Origin: Methylorubrum aminovorans
GTDB lineage: Bacteria; Pseudomonadota; Alphaproteobacteria; Rhizobiales; Beijerinckiaceae
Length of the DNA stretch: 32,326 nt
Assembly (NCBI RefSeq): GCF_022179725.1
Contig: NZ_BPRC01000038.1
Location: 1-32,326 of the forward strand
Reading direction: 5' to 3'
Shown here: positions 1-7,108 of the stretch, in pieces
How positions within the stretch are numbered: position 1 is the stretch's first letter
Layout of the letters: every line of letters starts with the position of its first letter
Notes under the pieces: model-generated
What the model was told of the DNA's origin: nothing
Databases searched by the model: none
The model's input: only the letters and a program-made list of their open reading frames with translations
Program-made: the position numbers and the translations under genes

Positions 1-1
1 G

Positions 2-91
2 TTCCGCCGCGTCGCCACTCGCTACGAGAAGACCGCCCGCAACTACGCCGCCGTCGTCACGCTCGCCGCCATCGTCCTATGGCTCCGGTAA
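2..91 (+). CDS. IS5-family transposase, C-terminal end only
   Basis: The frame is open from base 2 to the TAA at 89-91 and encodes about 29 residues, beginning FRRVATRYEKTARNYAAVV. The RRVATRYEKTA block followed by a hydrophobic AAIVLWLR end is the classic C-terminus of IS5-family DDE transposases; it lies after the catalytic E. The body of the gene is outside the window, so whether the element is intact cannot be told. The right end of the IS probably lies at about 104-108, just before a CTAG. It is a different element from the IS5-family copy at the right edge, because the terminal bases do not match. Confidence 0.8.
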   Translation, partial: FRRVATRYEKTARNYAAVVTLAAIVLWLR

Positions 92-308
92 CTGTCCACG
101 CGACCTAGAGCATCGTCCTGGAACTGAACGGAGTGGCGGACACGTGCGACGTGTTGACCAAGCGCCCGCACATCGCCTGGCCGAAGTCAAAGGAGATCGG
201 CGGGGCGGCACACCTGGTGCTCTGAGCGCTCCTGACGAGCGGCCGTTGTTACTCAACCTGAGGATGGGTAAGCATGCCCGCTCCGCTCGACGCGGGTTCG
301 GGGGGCTC

Positions 309-1160
309 ATGATCATCAACCAAGTGCTGACGGTCGTGCGGACCGAGGGCGCGGCCGGCCTATTGGCGCGCGCGGGCAGTCGTATCCTCAAGCCCCGCGC
401 GAAGAGTTTCCGGGCTCTGCGCGAGCGACTTGTCGGGAAGCGTGCCCTCGAGATTGGTGGTCCGAGCGCGCCCTTCCAGGCGCGCGGCATCTTTCCCACC
501 TACCCGATCCTGGCCACCGTCGATAATTGCAATTTCGCCAGCCGGACCATCTGGGAGGGCGAGATCGATGCCGGCGCGAGCTTCCGATTCGATCCCGCGC
601 GCCCGGCGGGCCGGCAGTACATCGCCGAGGCCACCGCACTGCCCGAGATCGCGGGCGGCAGCTACGATGTCGTTCTGTCCTGCCACACCATCGAGCATAC
701 GGCCAACCCGCTGAAGGCACTTCAGGAGTGGCGGCGCGTGCTGCAGGATGACGGCCTCCTCGTCTTGATCGTCCCGCACAAGGACGGAACCTTTGACCAC
801 CGCCGGCCGGTGACCAGTCTCGGGCACCTCATGGAGGACTTCGATCGCAACACTGACGAGGACGACACCACCCACGTCCTCGAGATCCTGCGGCTGCACG
901 ACCTGCGACGCGATCCGGGCGGGACGACAGCAGAAGCGTTCGCGCAGCGCTCGGCCGCCAACCTCGAGATCCGGGCCCTGCATCACCACGTCTTCGACAC
1001 GGCGCTCGTGGAGGCAATGGTACGACGGGCAGGCTTCAGGCCGCTCGCGGTGGAGGCGCGCCGCCCGTACCACATCCTGCTCGTGGCCGAGAAAAACGGC
1101 GAGGCCGACACGAGCACGGAGCCGATGCGCTTCGCGAGCCCGTTTCGCTCGGACAGGTAG
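309..1160 (+). CDS. class I SAM-dependent methyltransferase
   Basis: The product is 283 residues with a Methyltransf_11-type fold. The SAM-binding region is atypical: an ALEIGGPSAPF motif near residue 40 stands where motif I (E/DxGxGxG) is expected. The post-motif YDVVLSCHTIEHTANPLKAL (about 120-140) and LLVLIVPHKD (about 155) match motifs II and III of small-molecule or sugar methyltransferases often found in polysaccharide clusters. The substrate cannot be told. The ATG at 309 is chosen because a G-rich tract lies just upstream and the residues before it (the frame is open from 144) look non-coding; ATG 264 is the alternative. No operon partner is visible, and it stands alone between an IS tail and decayed DNA. 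Confidence 0.8.
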   Translation: MIINQVLTVVRTEGAAGLLARAGSRILKPRAKSFRALRERLVGKRALEIGGPSAPFQARGIFPTYPILATVDNCNFASRTIWEGEIDAGASFRFDPARPAGRQYIAEATALPEIAGGSYDVVLSCHTIEHTANPLKALQEWRRVLQDDGLLVLIVPHKDGTFDHRRPVTSLGHLMEDFDRNTDEDDTTHVLEILRLHDLRRDPGGTTAEAFAQRSAANLEIRALHHHVFDTALVEAMVRRAGFRPLAVEARRPYHILLVAEKNGEADTSTEPMRFASPFRSDR

Positions 1161-1172
1161 CACGCACGAAAA

Positions 1173-1202
1173 AGCCCCGCCGCGGCTGAGCCGGGTGGGG
1201 CT
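1173..1202. terminator. GC-rich hairpin after the methyltransferase gene
   Basis: AGCCCCGCC pairs with GGTGGGGCT (one G-U), starting 12 bases after the methyltransferase stop. A run of five A precedes it, so the T-tract is on the minus strand. It may act in both directions; no minus-strand gene that would need it is seen. Confidence 0.55.
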
Positions 1203-1297
1203 GATGTTCGTTCAAGTGAGGTCGGCCTCGTTCACCGGGAGGCATGGTTGCAGCGGGCCCGCGTCCAACCGGATCACAAGCAGAAAATAGCCGAGGC

Positions 1298-1350
1298 TAG
1301 AGCATCGCCTTTTCCGAAAGCCAGTGGCCACCTTCCGGGACGATGCTTTG
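1298..1350. repeat. extragenic palindromic repeat
   Basis: AGCATCG at 1301-1307 is mirrored by CGATGCT at 1341-1347. Inner matches TTTTCCGAAAG and CCTTCCGG flank a GTGGCCAC-like centre. The layout resembles the dispersed extragenic palindromes of Rhizobiales genomes, from memory of the pattern. A half copy (AGAGCATCGTCC) lies at about 107-118. No gene is seen in 1203-1297. Confidence 0.55.
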
Positions 1351-1452
1351 GGCGATCCTGAACCGCGCCGGATTTCCGGAGGCTCCAACTCTTGTGAGGA
1401 TGGAGTCATGACGAAGCGAAGCATACCCTTCTCGCTTGCGGTCCGCGAACGC

Positions 1453-1527
1453 ACGTCGCTCGGACACCGTCATCGTCTGCACGATTTGCTCGACACAGGC
1501 ACGGCGTCGCGCGGGGCTTAGAAGTTT
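1453..1527 (-). pseudogene. IS3-family transposase OrfB remnant
   Basis: The minus strand encodes KLLSPARRRACVEQIVQ followed by TMTVSERRA. This is the N-terminal signature of IS3-family OrfB (family form: LLSPARRRACV..V...L.VSERRACRVLGQHRS). It breaks off at the second RRA, and the next codons no longer match. Only about 25 residues remain. It starts exactly where the SRAP remnant on the other strand begins, which suggests that the insertion element cut the SRAP gene. Confidence 0.65.
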
Positions 1528-1810
1528 CCCTTTCACTGGCATCTGGTGGCCCTGGACAGGCACACGGGGCATCAAAGTGGGAACCGGTGGACGGCGACCA
1601 CCGCACTTTCGCGTTTCTGACCTGCCTGGCCGACGACGTGGTTGGGCCGCTTTATCCCAAAGCGATATCGGTGCTCCTCATCAGTGTGGAGGAGGTGGCG
1701 ACACGGCTTGAGGCGCCAGTAGATGAGGCGGTGAAATTCCAGCGTCTGCGACGGACGACATGATGAGAAAAGGGGCTTGCAACGAGCGGAGCGACAGCGC
1801 GGCTCAGTGA
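1528..1810 (+). pseudogene. SRAP (YedK/HMCES) peptidase, frameshifted C-terminal remnant
   Basis: Three plus-strand frames join into one SRAP-like sequence. FPFTGIWWPWTGTRGIK (1529-1579) is followed, in another frame, by WEPVDGDHRTFAFLTC and PLYPKAISVLL (to about 1745), then by ATDDMMRKGA in a third frame to a TGA at 1808. In intact SRAP proteins, which crosslink abasic sites in single-stranded DNA, these correspond to the GIW, FAFLT and IHPKAMPVIL segments. The N-terminal half with the catalytic Cys2 is absent. The gene is dead, with at least two frameshifts and a truncation next to the IS3 remnant. Confidence 0.65.
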
Positions 1811-1929
1811 AGAACGCAAAAGTTACCAGCGACCGTGCCGCTCGAGCACCAAGGCATCGCCGCCTTCGGCGCAATCTGTTGTGACACGGCGACGATTGTT
1901 GCGGCCGGCACCTCCAGTGGTTCGGCCGA

Positions 1930-2183
1930 AGCTCCAAGCCTCGAGCCGCGAAGGGCGTCACTATCGCCACCGCCCCGGTACGAGAGATTGTTGCCGAGAA
2001 GGCCGTCTGCCTTGGTACGTCGTGGGGCGCAACGTAGGAGCCGTTCTTCGGCACGCAGCCGCGAACCGAGATGACGGGCTCGCCGCCATATCCGCCACTA
2101 CCGCGCCCGCCCCTGGCTTTGTCTGCCCTGTGCAAACTCGCGGCTGGAAGGATCGCGATCCCCAAAGCAACAGCGGCGCGCAT
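1930..2183 (-). pseudogene. small secreted protein gene, frameshifted
   Basis: The ATG at 2183 follows a GGAGG nine bases upstream. The frame gives a signal-peptide-like start (MRAAVALGIAILPAASLHRA), then Gly-rich sequence, then VRGCVPKNGSYVAPH. After PHDVP the expected continuation appears in another frame as KADGLLGNNLSYRG (about 2007-1965). From memory, small exported alphaproteobacterial proteins carry a GTYVAPH...NNxSxRG layout, so this looks like one with a single frameshift. Any remaining reading frame past it shows no recognisable content. Confidence 0.5.
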
Positions 2184-2377
2184 GTCCCATGCCTCCATCG
2201 CAGGGAGCGGTGAGGGCGCCGCATACAGCTTGAGCGCTACGGAAATGGATCGGTCGAATTGTCGGCATGAACCGACAAATCACGATCTGCAGGATAGGGG
2301 TTGCCGTCCTGCACCCCCAAGTGCAGACAAGATCGTTAGGGCTTGGGTTCAAACCCGAGCTAGGTATCTTGGGATAT

Positions 2378-2424
2378 TGGTGGGCGCACTAGGGTTCGAA
2401 CCTAGGACCCGCTGATTAAGAGTC
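2378..2424 (-). other. 3' fragment of tRNA-Lys(CTT), candidate attachment site
   Basis: Read on the minus strand, the 47 bases run from the anticodon stem (GACTCTTAATCAGC) through a GGGTC variable loop and a perfect T-arm (CTAGG TTCGAAC CCTAG) to TGCGCCC-A-CCA. The anticodon loop CTCTTAA reads CTT (Lys). The 5' half (acceptor strand, D-arm) is missing: the bases beyond 2424 do not fold as a tRNA. A truncated tRNA 3' end is the usual scar of integrase-mediated insertion into a tRNA gene. With this polarity the element and the intact tRNA should lie at higher coordinates. Confidence 0.75.
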
Positions 2425-2447
2425 GTCAGTAATTTCAGATTTTCCAG

Positions 2448-2520
2448 CGGCCGTTTCGACAAAACGGCTGATTTTGCTTCGTTCTTCTTCAACATGTTTT
2501 TAGGTTTGTCGAAACAGCCG
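2448..2520. repeat. 16-bp inverted repeat beside the tRNA fragment
   Basis: CGGCCGTTTCGACAAA (2448-2463) is the reverse complement of TTTGTCGAAACAGCCG (2505-2520) with one mismatch; the central 11 bp are perfect. The arms are 41 bases apart, and the right arm overlaps the 3' end of the RHH gene. TCGAAAC recurs at about 2658 and 2843. It may be an operator, an integrase arm site or part of a terminator. Confidence 0.6.
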
Positions 2521-2674
2521 AAATAGTTTCTGAGCGCAACGAACTAAGCGCTCGCCGTCTGTCTGTCGCCGCCTCCACCGCCCGCTCGATGAGGCCGGTC
2601 CGGGTGAAGCCAACCTCCTCCGCCGCTGTGTCGGCGAGACCTAGCAGCCGTTTGTTGATCGAAACGGTGTGCAA
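2489..2674 (-). CDS. ribbon-helix-helix-like DNA-binding protein
   Basis: HTVSINKRLLGLADTAAEEV followed by GFTRTGLIERAVEAA has the pattern of a CopG/Arc ribbon-helix-helix fold: a short beta strand, then two helices with a GFTRTGLI turn. The protein is about 61 residues if it starts at the TTG at 2674. The frame stays open to a TTG at 2791, but the extra residues do not look like part of the fold. No strong ribosome site picks one start. Such proteins are usually autoregulators or antitoxins, but no toxin gene is adjacent. The inverted repeat over its 3' end could be its target. Confidence 0.45.
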   Translation of the reverse strand: MHTVSINKRLLGLADTAAEEVGFTRTGLIERAVEAATDRRRALSSLRSETISAVSTNLKTC

Positions 2675-2861
2675 CCGCTCGTTCGAGACGCACCTAGGGA
2701 CACCGGGATGCACACTATGGATGAAAAGACCTAAATCTCGGACCGTATGGAAACATACGAAGTCGCCTTCTATTGAAGGCCGTAGAGGCAAAAGCTCATA
2801 ATAACGGCATTAACCTGAAGTTAACGTGATTAAATCTAGTTAGTCGAAACGTTGATGTGTG

Positions 2862-3230
2862 ATGGCAATGTCAGAAGTCACAAATCGCACTTTCGAGCGG
2901 ACCGATGTGAACTGGATATCGATCATACGCCTGCCGGATGGCCGAGAAATACCGTGCTCGATTAAAGATGTGTCGCAGCGCGGGATGAAGGTGGCCCTGC
3001 CATCCGAGGTGCAGATACCCGATTATTTCAATATCAAGGTGGTTGGTCGAGACCTGATATTCAACGTCAAACAAGCTTGGAGACGGGGCCACTTCGTTGG
3101 GCTCACGATACTCAAAATCGGCAAGCTACCCGCACCGAAGCAGGCGCCTTCCGCGGATGCGCCAGCAAGCGCGACTTCGGCGGACTACAATCGCCTCGGC
3201 GTACGTCGGACCTTCCGCTCACGCGAATAG
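2862..3230 (+). CDS. PilZ-domain protein
   Basis: The protein is 122 residues and is a stand-alone PilZ domain that would bind cyclic di-GMP. The two hallmark motifs are present: RxxxR (RTFER, about residues 9-13) and DxSxxG (DVSQRG, about residues 37-42). After about residue 90 the tail is Pro/Ala-rich. Single PilZ domains act as switches on motility, polysaccharide or transcription partners, and the partner is not evident here. A GTG at 2859 and an ATG at 2868 are alternative starts. The sequence is AT-richer than the flanks and lies between the tRNA fragment and the phage tail genes, so it may be imported cargo. Confidence 0.75.
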   Translation: MAMSEVTNRTFERTDVNWISIIRLPDGREIPCSIKDVSQRGMKVALPSEVQIPDYFNIKVVGRDLIFNVKQAWRRGHFVGLTILKIGKLPAPKQAPSADAPASATSADYNRLGVRRTFRSRE

Positions 3231-3326
3231 CGCTGGCTGTGAGGAAGGATGCAGGCCGGGGAGCCTTGTGCGGCTCACCCGGCCCGTTCACCATCGGAGG
3301 CGCCAACCAACCCGATGGGGAACTTG

Positions 3327-3575
3327 ATGTCAGACGCCGAAGATAACTTCGAACGCACCGCAATCATCTCAACGATTGGGTGCCTTGTTAATGCATTGAG
3401 TAAGAGCGGCACCTTGCAACTCGACCTACTGCTTGACGAGATGCGGTCCACCGCAGCAGGCCACCGAGCATCCGGCAATGAGAAGGTTGGTGCCGTGATG
3501 CATGTGCTCAGCGAGTACCTTGAGCAGCAGTCGCAGGAGCCGAAGATAGCGCCGAAATCCGGCTCGCCATCGTAG
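3327..3575 (+). CDS. hypothetical protein
   Basis: The product is 82 residues, acidic at the N-terminus (MSDAEDNFER) and mostly helical in pattern (TIGCLVNALSKSG, LDLLLDEMR, VGAVMHVLSEYLEQQ). No known domain is recognised. The ATG at 3327 is preceded by GGGGA at a good distance; ATG 3315 is possible. It follows the PilZ gene in the same direction with a gap of about 95 bases, so the two may be co-transcribed. Its end overlaps a convergent minus-strand phage ORF, suggesting the phage/non-phage junction falls near here. Confidence 0.5.
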   Translation: MSDAEDNFERTAIISTIGCLVNALSKSGTLQLDLLLDEMRSTAAGHRASGNEKVGAVMHVLSEYLEQQSQEPKIAPKSGSPS

Positions 3576-3687
3576 CATCTGCAACAGCGCGCCGAGGCAC
3601 TTGCTCCTCAAACTCGGCGCGCTGCGCCGCCGCAACACGGGAAATCCGACAGTCCAACCACCGCAGCAGAAATCCGAACGGGTTCAT
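3508..3687 (-). CDS. small phage protein after the NlpC gene, possibly truncated
   Basis: The product is 59 residues, starting MNPFGFLLRWLDCRISRVAA, with a charged helix (AQRAEFEEQV) after it. The ATG at 3687 has an AGGAG eight bases upstream, overlapping the end of the peptidase gene, so translation is likely coupled. Small proteins with a hydrophobic N-terminus and a helical tail often follow the cell-wall peptidase in such operons. The C-terminal third reads like random sequence and overlaps the convergent gene at 3327-3575, so the true gene was probably cut at about 3590. Confidence 0.45.
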   Translation of the reverse strand: MNPFGFLLRWLDCRISRVAAAQRAEFEEQVPRRAVADATMASRISALSSAPATAAQGTR

Positions 3688-3698
3688 CGCATCGCTCC

Positions 3699-4097
3699 TC
3701 ACACAGGGATCAGGTACGTCAGCCGCCAGCGCCGGGCCGCGGCGAGTTCAAGCGGCGGGTCGAGCACGACGCCGTGCCGCTCATCGGTGTGCAGGATCAG
3801 CCCGCCGTCCTGGGCGAGGTAGACGCCGCAATGGGTCTCTGCGCCGGCGACCTTCCCCATCAGCACGAGAGCGCCGTCCACGGGGGTCGGGATCTCGCGC
3901 CATTCCGCGCGGGCCGGGTGGGTCGCCATGGTCTCGGCGCGGGCGCGAACGTCCGCGACGAGCGCCGGGTCCGCTGTCGGCAGGGTACGGCCGAAGAGTT
4001 CAGCCTGCGCCAGGGAGGACAGCCACCAGCAATGGCGCTCGGCCTTGCTGTAGGGCGTCCCGCGCCAGCGGCGCAGGAAGGCGGCGCGGTCGCTCAC
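3699..4097 (-). CDS. phage tail NlpC/P60-family peptidase
   Basis: The product is 132 residues. It is a phage cell-wall peptidase of the NlpC/P60 type, a tail-tip component that opens peptidoglycan at entry. The catalytic Cys is in AERHCWWL (about residue 22) and the His in AETHCGVYLAQ (about residue 90). The GTG at 4097 overlaps the upstream stop as GTGA, which fixes the start; an in-frame upstream ATG would lie inside the DUF1833 gene. In GTA-like and HK97-like operons this gene precedes the large tail-tip (host specificity) gene, which is missing here. Confidence 0.85.
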   Translation of the reverse strand: MSDRAAFLRRWRGTPYSKAERHCWWLSSLAQAELFGRTLPTADPALVADVRARAETMATHPARAEWREIPTPVDGALVLMGKVAGAETHCGVYLAQDGGLILHTDERHGVVLDPPLELAAARRWRLTYLIPV

Positions 4098-4642
4098 GTG
4101 AACAGGGCCGGATAGTTCGCGCGGTCGAAGAAGGCGTCGGGGCCGCTCGGCACGTTCTGCTGCCGGCCGTCGGGCCACGCGATCGTGCCCTCGGCGCTGT
4201 CGGCGGAGATCTCGACCGCGGTCATCTCCAGACCGGTAAAGCTGTCGTCGTCGGGCCCGGTCACCTCGTCGAGCCGGCCCGGCAGCACGCGATAGAACCG
4301 GATCGTGACCCGGATGGCTTGGTCGTAGCCGATGGCGCCCTTCAGCAGGTCGTGGAGGATGTCGGAGACGCTGTCGATGCGGACCTTGCCGTCGGTCGGG
4401 CCGTCGCTGTCCGCGCCGGGGCCGATCACCTCGAAGGCGCAGAGCAGGTGCGGAACGCGCGGGCCGCCGACCTCGATCGGCAGGCTCAGCGTCTCGCCCG
4501 GCTCGCCGAGCCCGCCGTCCACGTTCCGCACCAGCCGGATCGCCGTGTCGAGCGAGGCATGATCCACCTCCAGCGTCTCGATCACGATGCCCTCGTCGTC
4601 GCCCGAGGCGTAGGCCTCGCGCAGGGCCGCACTCACCGTCAT
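4094..4642 (-). CDS. DUF1833-type distal tail protein
   Basis: The product is 182 residues. The N-terminus (MTVSAALREAYASGDDEGIV) followed by IETLEVDHASL and a beta-rich body matches DUF1833 proteins, which lie between the tape measure and the NlpC/P60 gene in alphaproteobacterial siphophages. They are presumed distal-tail or hub proteins. The ATG at 4642 lies four bases after the upstream stop. Family assignment rests on sequence pattern and position; no catalytic residues are expected. Confidence 0.75.
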   Translation of the reverse strand: MTVSAALREAYASGDDEGIVIETLEVDHASLDTAIRLVRNVDGGLGEPGETLSLPIEVGGPRVPHLLCAFEVIGPGADSDGPTDGKVRIDSVSDILHDLLKGAIGYDQAIRVTIRFYRVLPGRLDEVTGPDDDSFTGLEMTAVEISADSAEGTIAWPDGRQQNVPSGPDAFFDRANYPALFT

Positions 4643-4646
4643 CCGA

Positions 4647-5018
4647 TCACCAATCCTGCACGATGAGGGTGAAGGCGACTGTTGAGGTCGGCCCCTGATC
4701 CGTCTCGGAGACCGCGCCCCGGATGCGGCACGTCCGCTGCCCGAGCCGTCCGTTCGGCTGCCGCACCGGCGCCGTGAAACGCCGGGCGCCGCAGTTAAGC
4801 GTGTCCCGCACGAACTCGCGGAAGGTGACGAATTGCGCTCGGGTTAGCTTCAGCGTGATGCTGCGCGGGGTCTCGTCGAACAGCGAGCGGCGGCGCGCCC
4901 GGCTCGGCCCGTCGTCGAACTGCGTTTCGCTCGGCGGGATGTAGAGCTGTTCCGTGCCGAGGTTGCCGACCTGACCGATCGGGGGAGGCAGCGTGGAAGG
5001 CCAGGACGGGATCGCCAT
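4647..5018 (-). CDS. phage minor tail protein
   Basis: The product is 123 residues. It contains SWPSTLPPPI near the N-terminus and beta-rich sequence (ITLKLTRAQFVTFREFVRDT, RRFTAPVRQPNGR). Short proteins of this form sit directly after the tape measure in many proteobacterial siphophages and act as distal tail parts. It starts three bases after the tape measure stop, so the two are translationally linked. No enzymatic motif is seen. The role is inferred from position. Confidence 0.65.
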   Translation of the reverse strand: MAIPSWPSTLPPPIGQVGNLGTEQLYIPPSETQFDDGPSRARRRSLFDETPRSITLKLTRAQFVTFREFVRDTLNCGARRFTAPVRQPNGRLGQRTCRIRGAVSETDQGPTSTVAFTLIVQDW

Positions 5019-5021
5019 GCG

Positions 5022-7073
5022 TCAGCCCACTCCATAGCCCGGTCCACGCTGCCCGCGGCGGCGCGCCTCGCCCTGCATCGAATTGTAGGCGTCGCGCACG
5101 ACGATCTGCGGGTTGCCGCCAGGGCCGCGGCGCGTCTCGATCGGCGGGGCCGTCATCGAGCGCTGATCGATCACCTGCACGTTGCCGCCGCCCATCTTCC
5201 GGTTCGGGATGATCCGCCCCGGCGAAGTCGGCAGGAAGGTCTCGCGCCCGCTCTCGCCCACCGTGTAGGGGGTTCCGGCTTTGACGGGCCCGCCGCCCGC
5301 GCGCCCGGTCGGGTTCAAGCCGCTGAGCAGAGAACCCAGGATGCCGCCGCCGCTGCCGTTCGAGTTGGCCGGCGAGCCGAAGAGCCCCGCCAGCGGCCCG
5401 GTCCCCATCAGTGCCGCCTGCGTGGCCGCCTTCAGGATGGACTTCGTCAGGTTCTCGAACACCTCGGTAGCGCTGCGGCCTTCAATGGCAAGGTCGGTCA
5501 GAGCGTCGGTCGCAGCGTCGCCGAAATACCGCTGAGCCTCCGCGGCGCGGCGGTGCGCGCGCTCGGCATCCTCGACCGCCTGCGTGGCGACACCGAAAGC
5601 AGCGGCCGTCTTGTTGATGTCGTCCATCAGCGCGGGCGTGACGGCGATGTTCGCCTTCTTCGCCGCCTCGAGGAGCCTGAACTTGGCCTCGGCCTCCGCG
5701 ACCACGCCCGCCGATTGGCCGATGGTCGTCAGCTCGCTTTGCAGGGCACCGGTGCGCTTCGTGATCGCCGCGGTCTCGCGCTGGAGGTCGTTCTCCTTGC
5801 TCTTGGCCCCGCCGCCGCCCTTTTTGTCCTTGTCGCCCGGCACCTTGTAGTCGGCGAGCGAGATTTGCTTCGGCGCGAGGGCCTTGGCGTCGGCATCGAA
5901 AACGCGGCTGACGCGGCTGTCGGCGGCATCGGCGGCCTTCTTGTCCTTCTTCGCGGCGGCGTCGAGAATTTCCCCTCTGGCCTTCATCGCGTCGCGGAGG
6001 AGATCCAAGCCCTCGACGCGCCTGGGCCCGGTGCCGGCCGCGGCGGGGCGCGAGGAGCGCTTGAGCCCAGGGACGACAGCTTCAGACGGTGTGTCGCCGC
6101 CCTCGGTCGCCGCGATGCTCTGCACGAGGCTCTGAAAGTAGGGGGCCTTGCTGAGCTGCTGGAAGTATTCCGACAGCGCCTTGATCGCGCCTGGGATCTT
6201 GTCCGTAAGCGACTCGACGGCTGTCGCCACGCTGCCGAGAGCGTTGGCCGCGAGCTGGCTTGCCCCGGTAGCTTCGGCCAACGTGCCGGCGAGCTTCACC
6301 GCGGCATTGTTGAGGCGCGCCATGCCCTGGCTAGAGGTCTCGTCCGTGCGATTGGCCAGAGCCTGAACGGCGGGCAGGCCGGCGTTGATCGCCCGGAACA
6401 GCGCCTCGCTGCTGACCTTGCCGTCCTTCACCAACTGGATGAGCTGGCCGACCGAGCCGCCCGCCTCTTTGATGCCGGCCGCTGCCGCCTGCAGGATCGT
6501 CGGCGCGCTGTCGACGACGCTCTCCAGGTCCTCCCACTGCACCTTGCCGGAGCCGAGCGCCTGCCCGAGCTGCGTCAGGGCCTGATCGGCCTGCACTGCG
6601 CCGACGCCGCCGGCGCGCAGGGCGGTCGCGACGGAGTTGGTGAAGGTGATGAGATCGGCGCTGGAGGCGTTCAACTCCTTCTGCGTCTGCGCCGCCCGCG
6701 AGTAGAGCCCCGAGAGCGTTTCAAGCGGGGCGCCCTGCTTCTGAGCGATGGCGTAGATCTGATTGAACGTGGCTGAGAGATTTTCGCCCTGCAGGCCCGT
6801 CACCTTCAGGGAGTTCTGCACCTTCGTGAAGGTGTCGATCAGGTTGTTCAGGCCGCCGAGCGAGATCCCGGCGATGGCACCCGCGATGCCGAGGCGAATG
6901 CTCTGGCCAACCCGAGCCATCGCGCCTTCGATTTTGCCGGCGCTACTGCTGATCGAATTTTCAACGTCCCTGAGTGCACGATCGGCCACACCTCGGGACC
7001 GGGCCAACTCGCGCTCGTACTTCTTGATGTTCGCCTCGAGGGATACGACGAGGCGTTCGAGATCAGTGGCCAA
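5022..7073 (-). CDS. tail tape measure protein
   Basis: The product is 683 residues and sets tail length. The N-terminal 40 residues are a predicted helix (LERLVVSLEANIKKYEREL). A tape-measure domain follows at about 70-230 (SLKVTGLQGENLSATF, QALGSGKVQWEDLESVVD). Next come Lys/Ala-rich helices at about 350-520, then a C-terminal Gly-rich segment with TPYTVGESGRETFLPTSPG, typical of tape measures. The start is a TTG at 7073, supported by a strong GGAGGAG nine bases upstream. The length is on the short side for siphophages; at about 0.15 nm per residue it predicts a tail near 100 nm (inference). Confidence 0.92.
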   Translation of the reverse strand: MATDLERLVVSLEANIKKYERELARSRGVADRALRDVENSISSSAGKIEGAMARVGQSIRLGIAGAIAGISLGGLNNLIDTFTKVQNSLKVTGLQGENLSATFNQIYAIAQKQGAPLETLSGLYSRAAQTQKELNASSADLITFTNSVATALRAGGVGAVQADQALTQLGQALGSGKVQWEDLESVVDSAPTILQAAAAGIKEAGGSVGQLIQLVKDGKVSSEALFRAINAGLPAVQALANRTDETSSQGMARLNNAAVKLAGTLAEATGASQLAANALGSVATAVESLTDKIPGAIKALSEYFQQLSKAPYFQSLVQSIAATEGGDTPSEAVVPGLKRSSRPAAAGTGPRRVEGLDLLRDAMKARGEILDAAAKKDKKAADAADSRVSRVFDADAKALAPKQISLADYKVPGDKDKKGGGGAKSKENDLQRETAAITKRTGALQSELTTIGQSAGVVAEAEAKFRLLEAAKKANIAVTPALMDDINKTAAAFGVATQAVEDAERAHRRAAEAQRYFGDAATDALTDLAIEGRSATEVFENLTKSILKAATQAALMGTGPLAGLFGSPANSNGSGGGILGSLLSGLNPTGRAGGGPVKAGTPYTVGESGRETFLPTSPGRIIPNRKMGGGNVQVIDQRSMTAPPIETRRGPGGNPQIVVRDAYNSMQGEARRRGQRGPGYGVG

Positions 7074-7108
7074 GGCCGCTCCTCCGATGGATCAGCGCGC
7101 GGTTCTGC

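Noticed and set aside
2340..2362. Second tRNA-like T-arm (GGGTTCAAACCC) left of the tRNA-Lys fragment
   Set aside because: The flanking bases do not make a five-pair T-stem, acceptor or anticodon arm on either strand.
5553..6776. Long plus-strand open frame across the tape measure gene
   Set aside because: It is antisense to a clear tape measure protein, is rich in Arg/Leu/Gly with no domain, and lacks start signals. Similar antisense frames at 7163-8416, 13939-15075, 24001-25338, 25760-27433 and 28849-30120 were dropped for the same reason: they come from high GC at third positions.
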